Positions 24,403 to 30,297 of a stretch of DNA of 42,451 bases are shown here, piece by piece. The first letter of the stretch is position 1, and the number at the start of each line of letters is the position of its first letter. A program made the position numbers and the translations under genes. The DNA is from Priapulus caudatus (Eukaryota > Priapulida > Priapulimorpha > Priapulimorphida > Priapulidae): positions 187,821 to 230,271 of the forward strand of contig NW_014577127.1 of NCBI RefSeq assembly GCF_000485595.1. Direction: 5' to 3'. The notes below the pieces were generated by a model. That model worked only from the letters and a program-made list of their open reading frames with translations, searched no databases and was not told the DNA's origin.

Positions 24403-25866
24403 TGTGTGTGTGAGAGAGTAGGGGGGAGGATGTCGAATTTCATCAGTAGAGATATATGTGCATAGGGACAATAACCCTATACACGCCAGCAATATCCGGC
24501 AACAGCAGAGCGAAGCAACGCGATTAGTAGATTGCAGACTGAAATGGGTGCTGGAGCCTAGAACGCACAACTTCATGATGGACGCTGCGAGCAGGTATGA
24601 GGTGTTATTGATTAATTGGCGCGAAAATTCATTCAACGCCGGAGATGATTCGACTTTTCTGCCTGGGTAGTTGGCGCGCGAAGATACGCGCGCACGGATG
24701 CACAAACTACCCGTGCGGAATCTCTGCATTTTTAACCCTAATAGTAATATGTCCTGCCTTGACGCACTGCGCTGTATTAATTAGGAACGCTTTTGCCTGG
24801 TCACTCATCTCTGCAAGCCATGCCTTGACCTGAGGTAATTTCCGTTGGCTCGGCACTGACCGCGGCTTACCATTAGCCCCGCGCTGTTCCAGACAGTTTT
24901 TTGCTTTAGTCTGACCTCAACGTTTCGCCACCGTTTCATGCTTATCATAATGCCGCCAACACTGTTACGAAGAAGGGGAGATGCAATAATATCGAGCATG
25001 CTTAATGCACGGTTGCCATTGACAGCGCACGGTGTATTACAGCTAGTTGTCACTGCCACTCCAGCGTCTATGCCTTGCTATTGTGAATCAACATCGATAA
25101 CAACCACGCGGTGACGCAGGCACCACATAGCAAAAGCATGTAAAACGCTCCGAGCAGGCAGGATACATGATGCTTCGAAGCTCGTTACAGAAATAATGGT
25201 GAATCATGAGCAGCGTACGTCAGTAAACACTGCACTAACTATAGTCATAACGACCCCCACCCCCAATTCTATATAGAACCGACTATAGCTACGACACTGT
25301 AGATGTATAGCTGCGACACGGGGTTTCAACGATAACGAGGGTGACTTTCGCAAAAGACGTCACATTGACAAAGTGTACGCGACGACCAGCGCCAGGCAGC
25401 GATGCCTCAAGTGCCTCAAGTGCCTCGAGTGCCTCGATGCCTCGAGTGCCTCACCTCGACTAGCGGGAAGCCGATGTCACTGTAGATCTGTTCGGTGGTC
25501 GAGTCCGTGAAGTACGCCGCGTCGAAGGTGAACTTCTTCGGCGGCGCGGTCTTGTCATTGGGGTTCGTGATCACGCAACTCACGGCGTCCATCTCTAGCA
25601 CCACCTATGAAAGGCAAGAGGGAAAAGTAGACAGGACATGCAGTGACTCGGATACGGACACGTATATGCGTCACTGCCAGTTAAGTGCAGCAGGCCGAAA
25701 ATACTGACCCACTATCGGATGTTATTTCTAGAGAAAGACATTATCTTTTAAGACAATATCACAATATCATTTCTAATGACGAGCTTACCTTGCATTTCAG
25801 TTTCTTCTCGCGATCGTTCATGGGCCGTGCCCTCACGATCACCTGCACAGTCTCACCCGTCGACAT
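6901..25866 (-). CDS. KIF17: Kinesin-2 motor KIF17/OSM-3, whole gene (17 coding exons, spliced)
   Basis: KIF17/OSM-3 is a homodimeric, plus-end-directed kinesin-2. It drives or assists intraflagellar transport in sensory cilia and carries dendritic cargo in vertebrate neurons. Seen here: the motor start [20 protein letters not shown], switch I SSRSHAIF, switch [18 protein letters not shown], the motor end [13 protein letters not shown] followed by [20 protein letters not shown], a charged coiled-coil stalk, the tail block [16 protein letters not shown], and a C-terminal KKKK cluster. The tail and C-terminus separate KIF17 from KIF3A/B. Seventeen exons join in consistent phase with GT-AG introns. 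The predicted length is about 780 residues, between C. elegans OSM-3 (about 700) and human KIF17 (about 1,030). Exon 3, with the P-loop, is frameshifted in this sequence, probably by sequence error, because all other exons are intact. The start is the first ATG after a good splice acceptor and aligns with the KIF17 N-terminus. No canonical AATAAA was seen within about 400 bases after the stop. Confidence 0.93.
7119..7758 (-). other. KIF17 intron 16, with palindrome and TTTGTCAT repeats
   Basis: Contains a near-perfect palindrome at 7,278-7,318 (arms CAGGGGTTAATAATGACAAA), a run of TTTTGTCAT units at 7,590-7,660, and two copies of GATAACCTATWGCAAC (near 7,448 and 7,690). Probably a small foldback element and its decay products. 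Confidence 0.65.
7278..7318. repeat. 41-bp palindrome
   Basis: Two 20-base arms, one mismatch, one-base centre. Outer bases GTCTTA and TAAGAC may extend it to 7,271-7,339. Confidence 0.85.
7759..7864 (-). CDS. KIF17: KIF17 exon 16 (C-terminal region)
   Basis: Encodes [20 protein letters not shown] then [28 protein letters not shown] matches SENIASNYFRSKRASQIL of human KIF17. Acceptor TTTATAG, donor ATAC|GTGAGT, phase 1. Confidence 0.9.
7865..8245 (-). other. KIF17 intron 15
   Basis: 381 bases, AT-rich; nothing recognised. Confidence 0.8.
8246..8343 (-). CDS. KIF17: KIF17 exon 15 (low-complexity tail)
   Basis: Encodes (G)[19 protein letters not shown] followed by [13 protein letters not shown]. 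No clear family motif, but acceptor TTTTGCAG, donor TATCAG|GTAATT and both phases fit between exons 14 and 16. The acidic ED before YY resembles the MEEDRYR block of human KIF17. Confidence 0.8.
8945..8984. repeat. AT microsatellite
   Basis: (AT)n with one interruption. Confidence 0.95.
9255..9532. repeat. CCAT/ACCC-type simple repeat
   Basis: Imperfect tetranucleotide runs (CCAT, CCAC, ATCC). The open frame across it, rich in HPSIHP, is an artefact. Confidence 0.9.
9631..10304. mobile_element. Non-autonomous TIR element with about 125-bp inverted arms
   Basis: The left arm (9,631-9,755) and right arm (10,180-10,304) are reverse complements with only a handful of mismatches. Both carry, in opposite orientation, TATAGCCAAACGCGTATTAG and GTGATATTGG blocks. 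The roughly 425-base centre has no transposase. TTAA occurs at both outer edges but offset relative to the arms, so the target duplication is not settled. Superfamily unknown. Confidence 0.85.
11609..11744 (-). CDS. KIF17: KIF17 exon 14 (conserved tail domain)
   Basis: Encodes [20 protein letters not shown] then [20 protein letters not shown] and NLPPAG. The RRDCNYSNL and WDED..RWRLPD blocks are diagnostic of the KIF17/OSM-3 and KIF3 tail. They are involved in autoinhibition and cargo binding in this family. Acceptor GCGTTCAG, donor CGCAG|GTAAGC. Confidence 0.97.
11745..12481 (-). other. KIF17 intron 13
   Basis: About 740 bases; nothing recognised. The smaller introns 11 (12,990-13,163) and 12 (12,608-12,882) are likewise plain. 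Confidence 0.8.
12482..12607 (-). CDS. KIF17: KIF17 exon 13 (stalk to tail junction)
   Basis: Encodes 42 residues: [20 protein letters not shown] and [20 protein letters not shown], then DK. It matches EIKDLQSEFQLEKIDYLATIRRQERDSMLLQQLLEQ in KIF17, one of the best conserved stalk regions. Acceptor GTTCCAG, donor GATAAG|GTGAGA. Confidence 0.96.
12883..12989 (-). CDS. KIF17: KIF17 exon 12 (NVYDSMQDE stalk segment)
   Basis: Encodes (D)[19 protein letters not shown] and then [16 protein letters not shown]. It matches LLNVYDSIQEEVRAKSKLLEKMQRK of vertebrate KIF17. Acceptor CTGTACAG, donor AAAAAG|GTATAT, phase 0 at the end. Confidence 0.94.
13164..13279 (-). CDS. KIF17: KIF17 exon 11 (VGGE stalk segment with basic cluster)
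   Basis: Encodes [20 protein letters not shown] followed by a basic run [18 protein letters not shown]. This matches VVGGEQAKNKDLKEKHKRRKRYADERKRQL of vertebrate KIF17, including the VGGE signature. Acceptor TGCACAG, donor GCTAGCAG|GTGTGG, phase 1. Confidence 0.94.
13280..13859 (-). other. KIF17 intron 10
   Basis: 580 bases, AT-rich; nothing recognised. Confidence 0.8.
13860..13925 (-). CDS. KIF17: KIF17 exon 10 (stalk)
   Basis: A 66-base exon encoding (S)[20 protein letters not shown] plus a split ER codon pair. Phase 2 at both ends. Acceptor TTTTGCAG, donor GAAAG|GTAGTC, a weak +4/+5 donor. The [13 protein letters not shown] run is formed with exon 11 and resembles the ALSRLQQLEKEVVGGE segment of KIF17. 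Confidence 0.85.
13926..15992 (-). other. KIF17 intron 9
   Basis: About 2 kb. Includes a GTGT/GCGT-rich stretch (14,812-14,890), short degenerate repeats of AGTGGCAC/GTGGTAT type (15,225-15,440) and a small imperfect palindrome at 15,659-15,698. No coding exon seen. Confidence 0.7.
15993..16047 (-). CDS. KIF17: KIF17 exon 9 (stalk), with tandem CAGCAG acceptor
   Basis: Encodes about 18 residues, [18 protein letters not shown], ending in phase 2 at AAGAG|GTGAGT. The acceptor is a NAGNAG type, TTACAGCAG. Use of the upstream AG moves the exon edge to 16,050 and changes the junction from Q to P-E without shifting the frame. No strong family motif lies here; support is from exact phase matching and the splice sites. 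Confidence 0.75.
16048..16513 (-). other. KIF17 intron 8
   Basis: About 465 bases from donor GTACGT to the tandem acceptor TTACAGCAG. Nothing else recognised. Confidence 0.75.
16514..16658 (-). CDS. KIF17: KIF17 exon 8 (stalk coiled coil)
   Basis: Encodes 48 residues beginning [20 protein letters not shown] and containing [19 protein letters not shown], an uninterrupted charged coiled coil. It aligns with human EYEERLARLKADYKAEQESRARLEEDI. Acceptor CTTTACAG, donor GAAC|GTACGT, phase 1. Confidence 0.92.
16659..17202 (-). other. KIF17 intron 7
   Basis: About 540 bases, AT-rich; nothing recognised apart from the splice sites. Confidence 0.8.
17203..17258 (-). CDS. KIF17: KIF17 exon 7 (hinge and start of stalk)
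   Basis: A 56-base exon encoding (D)[18 protein letters not shown]. It joins in phase 1 to exon 6 and in phase 0 to exon 8. Acceptor TTGCAG|ATCAG, donor CAGGAG|GTGAGT. The QREKERLQE segment starts a charged helix that corresponds to EAEKQLIREEYEERL of human KIF17. Confidence 0.85.
17777..17860. repeat. GGA-rich (GGAGGA) simple repeat
   Basis: Imperfect GGAGGAGAA and GGAGGTGGA units. Confidence 0.9.
17885..18270. repeat. About 77-bp diverged minisatellite, intron 6
   Basis: Four to five copies of a unit with TTTCACTGTATAACTGCCAC, then a purine-rich AAGGAAAAAA stretch and a TATAGACAG segment. The TTTCA starts at 17,952, 18,030 and 18,106 give periods of 78 and 76. A fourth, more diverged copy follows. 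Confidence 0.85.
18558..18773 (-). CDS. KIF17: KIF17 exon 6 (end of motor, neck linker, neck)
   Basis: Begins [20 protein letters not shown] and ends with [20 protein letters not shown] followed by [13 protein letters not shown]. It covers the last motor helix, the neck linker (the [17 protein letters not shown] region) and the start of the neck coiled coil. The exon is clearly more GC-rich than its AT-rich introns. An ACGC microsatellite starts about 40 bases upstream of its acceptor. Confidence 0.96.
18818..18906. repeat. ACGC microsatellite next to exon 6 acceptor
   Basis: More than 20 copies of the tetranucleotide ACGC, continuing into (CA)n. Confidence 0.97.
19328..19385. repeat. ACGC microsatellite, intron 5
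   Basis: About 12 ACGC units followed by (CA)n. Confidence 0.95.
19561..19710 (-). CDS. KIF17: KIF17 exon 5 (microtubule-binding face)
   Basis: Encodes [20 protein letters not shown] and then [18 protein letters not shown], the loop 11 to alpha-4/alpha-5 microtubule-binding region. The phase-1 junctions on both sides create glycine codons. Acceptor GTTGCAG, donor CCCTCG|GTGAGTC. Near-identical to KIF17 across the whole exon. Confidence 0.96.
19711..20345 (-). other. KIF17 intron 4
   Basis: 635 bases of AT-rich sequence with short ATATATAACC repeats near 20,130-20,190. Nothing else recognised. Confidence 0.8.
20346..20579 (-). CDS. KIF17: KIF17 exon 4 (switch I and switch II)
   Basis: Encodes 77 whole codons plus split codons (phase 1 at both ends). 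Visible motifs: [10 protein letters not shown], the loop [20 protein letters not shown] that contains switch I, and [16 protein letters not shown] containing switch II. Acceptor TGGCAG|GTCTCACC, donor GACAG|GTGAGC. These residues sense the gamma-phosphate and couple ATP hydrolysis to microtubule release in all kinesins. Confidence 0.96.
20580..23005 (-). other. KIF17 intron 3
   Basis: From exon 3 downward it holds a donor-like minisatellite (about 21,890-23,020), then AT-rich unique sequence (21,060-21,880), an AT/ATCT microsatellite (20,952-21,010) and unique sequence to the exon 4 acceptor. The C-run and GT-rich stretch at 22,050-22,250 interrupts the minisatellite. Confidence 0.7.
20952..21010. 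repeat. AT and ATCT microsatellite, intron 3
   Basis: Alternating (AT)n and (ATCT)n. Confidence 0.9.
21890..23020. repeat. About 33-bp minisatellite with donor-like monomers, intron 3
   Basis: About 20 imperfect copies of a monomer that reads on the plus strand roughly GCCGCGTGTACCCACCTTGT followed by ACTACATGCCTCT. Clear copies lie at about 22,497, 22,535, 22,569, 22,597, 22,691 and 22,781. More diverged ones lie at 21,904-22,030 and 22,340-22,430, with unrelated sequence between. On the gene strand each monomer reads ACAAG|GTGGGTAC, a near-consensus 5' splice site. Confidence 0.8.
23006..23305 (-). CDS. KIF17: KIF17 exon 3 (P-loop exon), frameshifted in this sequence
   Basis: This exon should encode about 97 residues holding the ATP-binding P-loop. 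All three frames carry pieces in the right order: NVTGG after the acceptor (CTTGTTAG|AAC), then TGCGKS for the P-loop in another frame, FTMSG and RGVI, then LEIY, then VDIKVHPD near the end. Several one-base insertions or deletions separate them. The exon/intron boundary near 23,006 is inferred from ACTACAAGA|GTGGGC and is uncertain; an alternative donor AAG|GTGCAT lies at 23,038. The flanks are degenerate GC-rich arrays, so local consensus error is the simplest explanation. A real loss of function is less likely because the other 16 exons are clean. Confidence 0.75.
23306..23780. repeat. Degenerate G-rich tandem array upstream of KIF17 exon 3
   Basis: Recurrent blocks GACGCTGGACGCGTGCACGC and GGGGGGTATTAGAGTGTGC (plus strand) repeat imperfectly with variable spacing of about 60-110 bases and G runs of up to 12. 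The ragged copies and homopolymers suggest either a fast-evolving minisatellite or poor consensus. Confidence 0.75.
24295..24417. repeat. GA microsatellite in intron 2
   Basis: Nearly pure (GA)n with a few interruptions, followed by a short GTGTGTGTG run. Confidence 0.95.
25402..25454. repeat. Short tandem repeat abutting the exon 2 donor
   Basis: About five units of roughly 10 bases (GTGCCTCGA or GTGCCTCAA on the plus strand) end exactly at the exon 2 donor. The last exon bases plus donor (GTCGAG|GTGAGGCA on the minus strand) resemble the repeat unit. Confidence 0.8.
25455..25604 (-). CDS. KIF17: KIF17 exon 2 (motor domain, beta-strand region)
   Basis: Encodes 50 residues, phase 0 at both ends. 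It includes [20 protein letters not shown] and ends IGFPLVE, matching PPKQFTFDGAYHVD...EQIYNEIAYPLVE in vertebrate KIF17. The acceptor is TTTCATAG and the donor GTCGAG|GTGAGG. A CTCGAGGCA-type short tandem repeat begins directly after the donor. Confidence 0.94.
25605..25788 (-). other. KIF17 intron 1
   Basis: A 184-base intron, GTAAGC to TTTCATAG. Nothing else recognised. Confidence 0.85.
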
Positions 25867-25870
25867 GGCT
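25789..25870 (-). CDS. KIF17: KIF17 exon 1 (motor N-terminus; coding from 25,866)
   Basis: Encodes 26 residues from [15 protein letters not shown] to KKLKCK, the first beta strand of the kinesin motor. RARPMNDRE corresponds to the RCRPMN motif of KIF17. The donor reads AAG|GTAAGC (phase 0). Only four bases (AGCC) lie between the ATG and a pyrimidine-rich acceptor ending TTCCAG at 25,871, so a non-coding 5' exon probably lies further upstream. Confidence 0.92.
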
Positions 25871-26335
25871 CTGGAACGAGAACAGACAAACGCATCCTCG
25901 AATAAGGTGCTAATACCGAAATGTACGTTAGTTTATAATGCACAAAACCTAATGAAAGAGCAATATTCATTATGCTTGTTCAGAAAAAATTTAAGTCATT
26001 GACAATCACACGCAAACGCAGAGAATGCGTATAAAATCCTTGCGTCATTTTATCGGTAATCGTTTTGAAATTTGAATTTTGAGCCTAGAGGAAAACGATT
26101 AATGCAATAACCACGTAAAACGTCACTGCGAACTAGCTATCTATGCTTGTGGTAACATTAGGTAAGGGTTGATAATAAAGCATGAGAAACCAACGTAATA
26201 TTTGTTGAAGCTGCTATATTTGATAGTAAATTATGATTTACCAACTGAATAATCGAGCAATAGTAACGTAACATATAGTAAGATAAACATGCGTATTATT
26301 GAATTCCACATACATACATGCGTACAGCTCATAGG

Positions 26336-26664
26336 GTCTATGTCCACCAGGGTACCGCCGGAACGTACCCTGGGTACGGTCCGGTACACCGGAACGTACC
26401 CTGGTCACTATTTGATATGGTCAGGAGTCTATCAATAATTTGATATTGATAGACTCCTGATATGGTTAGGATTAGGATTAGGGTTAGGGTTAAGGTTAGG
26501 GTTAGGGTTAGGGTTAGGGTTAGGGAGTAGGCGTAGGCGACTCCCTAGACTTGTTAGTGGAGTAGGCGAGATACGGTGCGGCATATTAGATAGTACCAGG
26601 GTACGTTCCGGTATATCGAACCGTACCCAGGGTACGTTCCGGCAGTACCCCGGGGGACATAGAC
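26336..26664. mobile_element. Inverted-repeat element with a (TTAGGG)n core
   Basis: The left arm 26,336-26,405 begins GTCTATGTCCACCAGGGTAC. The right arm 26,595-26,664 ends CCCCGGGGGACATAGAC and is its reverse complement with scattered mismatches. Each arm has internal GGTACGTTCCGG/CCGGAACGTACC palindromic units. The centre holds a perfect 17-bp-arm hairpin (26,421-26,460) and about ten TTAGGG units (26,465-26,525). No coding capacity. A related half copy lies at 1,795-1,905. No clear target duplication was found. Confidence 0.75.
26465..26525 (+). repeat. Interstitial (TTAGGG)n telomere-type repeat
   Basis: About ten units, two of them variant (GGATTA, GGTTAA). Confidence 0.95.
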
Positions 26665-26905
26665 CGCCTCAGCAACTTTACATACATGCATACTACATTG
26701 AATCCTACGACGCATAACGCCCATAAACGCGCATTCATTATACATACATACACACGCTGCATATATACACACAGGCACTGCATGTTTACATGAACACGAG
26801 TACTCACAAAGGACCATCAGATGTGCCGATGGATTAGGCAGCACATAACGGGACAGCCGATGCTGCCGAATGACACGCCTGCTGGGACAGTATACAGCAC
26901 GTTGC

Positions 26906-26906
<1 letters not shown>

Positions 26907-26956
<50 letters not shown>
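26907..26956. repeat. (CTG)n / (CAG)n trinucleotide repeat
   Basis: About 16 uninterrupted GCT units. On the minus strand it would be a polyglutamine frame, but no exon support is seen. It lies about 1.1 kb upstream of the KIF17 start. Confidence 0.95.
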
Positions 26957-27414
26957 GATAGGGCTGCGATAGGGGCGCGCGGGCGGGATTTTCTACTGCG
27001 GGCGAATATCGAGCTGCATGGTCTCAGCAAACAATTCTACGCGATATCCATAATACATCCAATAAACAGTGGCATTTCATCTCACGCACATCTCTGTACA
27101 CAAACACACACACAAGCACGCACTTGCACGTACGAACACACAGACACTTGGAGCGTTTCAATAAAATATAATGCTAAATAAATACGAAATCTATTTACTA
27201 CCATGCAAAGTCTTAATGTTTCTCTACTCTCTTTCACCTATTATTGCGGATAATTTCCTGTAAATGCCGTCCAAATGCTCATCTACAACACACGCTGGCC
27301 GCCGCACGCTAGCTGCTGCACACTGACACATAAATATATAAAAATATATGCGCATACGCAGTCACACGCAGTCACACGCACGCACACACACACACAGGCA
27401 CGTACAAGTACGTA

Positions 27415-27470
<56 letters not shown>

Positions 27471-27472
27471 CA
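27415..27472. repeat. ACGC microsatellite
   Basis: About 14 ACGC units. Confidence 0.95.
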
Positions 27473-27677
27473 CACGCACTGTCACACTCACCGTGGATTC
27501 TGGTTGTCAGTAGATAGAGTAGATCGAGGGGCAACCAATCGCTCAGACACGAGAGCTGCGTACTATCATTTATATCCGTGATCGCACTTCAGCATTTAGC
27601 AGCGAGGATGGCTTCATCAAACAGTGTGGCAATTTTTTTAAAGGATGGACGGGGTATTGTAGGTCCTACTAAAGAAT

Positions 27678-27990
<313 letters not shown>

Positions 27991-28127
27991 CGCGACCCTG
28001 CACTATCCACGTAAAAAGAGTACCTGGAAGAACTAGGCATGTGAACACACTGCAACGCTCGCGCCCGCGACATATATACGGCCGCGTGGCAGCAGTACGC
28101 ACTCGGTGATACCTAGAGGCGGTCTGA

Positions 28128-28526
28128 TGGCGACGCTATATCAATTGCCACGCGAGTCCACGCGACCGACTAACGATCACAATCAATACTAAATATAATA
28201 ACGGCATAGACGTCGTCATCCTACATGGACCAGCAACTGGCAAAACCGTATTCATACCACGCATACCACTCATACTTTCAACATCAGATCTTCCATTTCA
28301 ATTTAAAAGACTGCAATTCCCTATCCGCCTTTGCTATGCTATGACAATAAACAAAGCCCAAGGACAGACTTTCACTACCATAGGCTTGGACGTGACCACA
28401 CCTGTCTTCTCCCATGGCATGCTCTATGTTGCCCTCTCGCGAGTAGGCAAACCCACGGCGATGTTCATTCACACATAGGACACGAAGACCAAAAACATAG
28501 TTTACAAAGAAGCCCTTGATCCTTAG
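28128..28526 (+). pseudogene. Helitron Pif1-like helicase, C-terminal relic
   Basis: Plus-strand frame with RLTITI, then [39 protein letters not shown] and [28 protein letters not shown] and YVALSRV are the last two conserved motifs of the SF1B helicase of Helitron RepHel proteins, which move by rolling-circle transposition. A stop TAG at 28,476-28,478 interrupts the frame, which then continues to a second TAG at 28,524-28,526, near the expected end of such proteins. The Rep endonuclease and the upstream helicase motifs are absent. Confidence 0.88.
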
Positions 28527-28564
28527 GTGAGCTACAACACTAATACACTCATTCATGAATTCCC

Positions 28565-28594
28565 ACCGTCCGAAGGACGGGTACTTTGCTATAG
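28565..28594 (+). mobile_element. Helitron 3' terminus (hairpin plus end signal)
   Basis: The hairpin CCGTCC-GAA-GGACGG (28,566-28,580) is followed by GTACTTTGCTATAGT. A short GC hairpin some ten bases before a CTRR-type end is the Helitron terminator; many animal copies end TACTTTGCTAGT. Here TA is duplicated within the end. It sits 40 bases after the helicase relic, as expected for one element. Confidence 0.7.
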
Positions 28595-28599
28595 TATAA

Positions 28600-29871
28600 T
28601 ATATATATATATACATGCACCTTGTTTCTGTCCTCGTTTCTGTCTTATAATATGAGCAATTGCACGTTAACTATATACACCATTTGAACCGTTTTAGTGC
28701 ACATTTAATATTGTGAATACATCCATTATTCATCTCTTGTACAAATAACAATATCAGGAGCCCATAAATACAGGGGTCTCTATTCATGCACTTCTGTATA
28801 TATATCCAATAAAATTACGCTGCGTGCACCAAGAATGGAAGGACCACAGAATGACAAGTAAAAATGCCAAGTCATCCCGGTGGTTCCACCATTCCGATGG
28901 TTGCTGACTGCTATTGTACGATGTATGTACGATTGCCGAATGTACGTGCGGGAGTCCCACAAACGTTTACATTCTTTTTGTCCTCAAACATAATCGTATT
29001 TCCAACGACTGTTCCAATGTTCCAACTTCCAATGACTAAGCTATAACCATTCCCATAGTTCAGCAGGAAGGAGTTGCGTTGAGAAATTACAATATCACCC
29101 ACGCGAGTTTACATTGTATATAATTAGGCGCAAACTATATTCAATTAACTCAAACATTATTCCTTATTTTTTTCGTAAAAAAAAGATTTCGCGAAACACA
29201 TGCATAGGCTTCGCGTATGCATTTCAGGCTGCTTGCATCAGGAAAGAGCCAACCACTCTAGCTAACATAGGAAGTTCTAAGTCTTAGTTTTGGATTAGTT
29301 TTAGTTAAGAGTTCTCGTGCCGTGCTTCATTTAAGAGGTAAAAAAAAAACGAAACGCCAAAATTATTTCACCGCACCCAGCGATGATTTGGGATCAGATT
29401 GATTCAGATTGGCTGACTTGGGAGTGCAATACCAACAGTACAAACATCAATAAAACGTGTATTTATATTTATTAGCAACAAATGTGCGTAACAAAAACAT
29501 AAAGTTACTCGTTGTCCGGGATAGAGGGATTAAAGGAGTAGGTATTAATTTATTAAACAAGTTCTTGATTTTATAGTATATTGTACCAATTTATAGATTG
29601 TGAAATATAGTGCTTTAGTTTGTAAGTTTGTTTTCGAATATTGGTAATAATGTTATCACATATAAATAATTTTATGCAGGATCTGAGAGGAGCATTGCAG
29701 GATGGATACGAGAATCATTAGAAGAATTACATGCAGTGAGCCCTGCATGTTTTATAACCCTCCAGAAACAGCACGAAATATAACGCAGTAAAGAATCTTT
29801 CTTTCCTTGAAATTCCTGTACGTATATCGGTGAATGACGTCTCTTAAAACTGAAAACTACATTAATTTAAA
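28600..29871. other. Unassigned AT-rich sequence
   Basis: A minus-strand frame at 28,911-29,102 (NSFLLNYGNGYSLVIGSWNI and so on) looks somewhat protein-like but matches nothing I know. Otherwise nothing. Confidence 0.4.
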
Positions 29872-30027
29872 ATGGCGGGTGAGAAAGATATTATTTTAGA
29901 GCCATCATTTGTAAAAATTAATAAACGTGTAAGAACTAGGAAATTATACGCAAAGCCAACTAACAAAAAAAACAGTCGGAGGCAGAAAAGTTATAAATGT
30001 TCTGGTAAACTGCAATATCCACTGTAA
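29872..30027 (+). CDS. Small open frame, unknown (51 codons)
   Basis: MAGEKDIILEPSFVKINKRV followed by a lysine/arginine-rich half (RTRKLYAKPTNKKNSRRQKS), then YKCSGKLQYPL-stop. The last five codons lie in a 61-bp palindrome, so the natural end may have been changed by that insertion, or this may be one exon. Not recognised; it could be chance. Confidence 0.2.
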   Translation: MAGEKDIILEPSFVKINKRVRTRKLYAKPTNKKNSRRQKSYKCSGKLQYPL

Positions 30028-30072
30028 TATTTTCAGTATTTTAATACTGAAAAAAATTACAGTGGATATTGC
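30012..30072. repeat. 61-bp near-perfect palindrome
   Basis: GCAATATCCACTGTAAT at the left and its complement at the right, with CAGTATT/AATACTG in the centre; a foldback or very small MITE. Confidence 0.85.
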
Positions 30073-30297
30073 TAATTAAAATTTATTACAGCTAGCAACT
30101 GTTATGATTTCTTATATTCTTTGATTTCTTACAGTAACATGACCGCCCAACGTGAATTGCAAGGAAATAAATGTGGGCATATATTAATCGTCTGATGGCC
30201 ATTTGATATACTTGTCATTGTCGCTATATATATAATTTCTGTCAACGCGATAATTCCCCTATGCCATTTCAGGCCAGAAGCGTGTAGGCAACAGCTA

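Larger units (their letters stand above)
23306..25454 (-). other. KIF17 intron 2
   Basis: Holds a short GCCTCGAGT tandem repeat next to the exon 2 donor (25,402-25,454), unremarkable sequence 24,430-25,400, a GA microsatellite (24,295-24,417), an AT-rich block (23,820-24,190) and a G-rich degenerate tandem array next to exon 3 (23,306-23,780). No further exon seen. Confidence 0.75.

Noticed and set aside
6901-25866. KIF3A or KIF3B instead of KIF17
   Set aside because: The VGGE stalk block, the DYLDTIRRQ...QQLL block and the C-terminal KPVRLEALP...KKKK region match KIF17; KIF3 subunits lack this C-terminus.
26554-27030. Polyglutamine protein on the minus strand
   Set aside because: The frame is a CAG tract joined to the inverted-repeat element; no splice or homology support.
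28911-29102. Minus-strand frame NSFLLNYGNGYSLVIGSW...
   Set aside because: Somewhat protein-like, but no known domain and open frames overlap on both strands.
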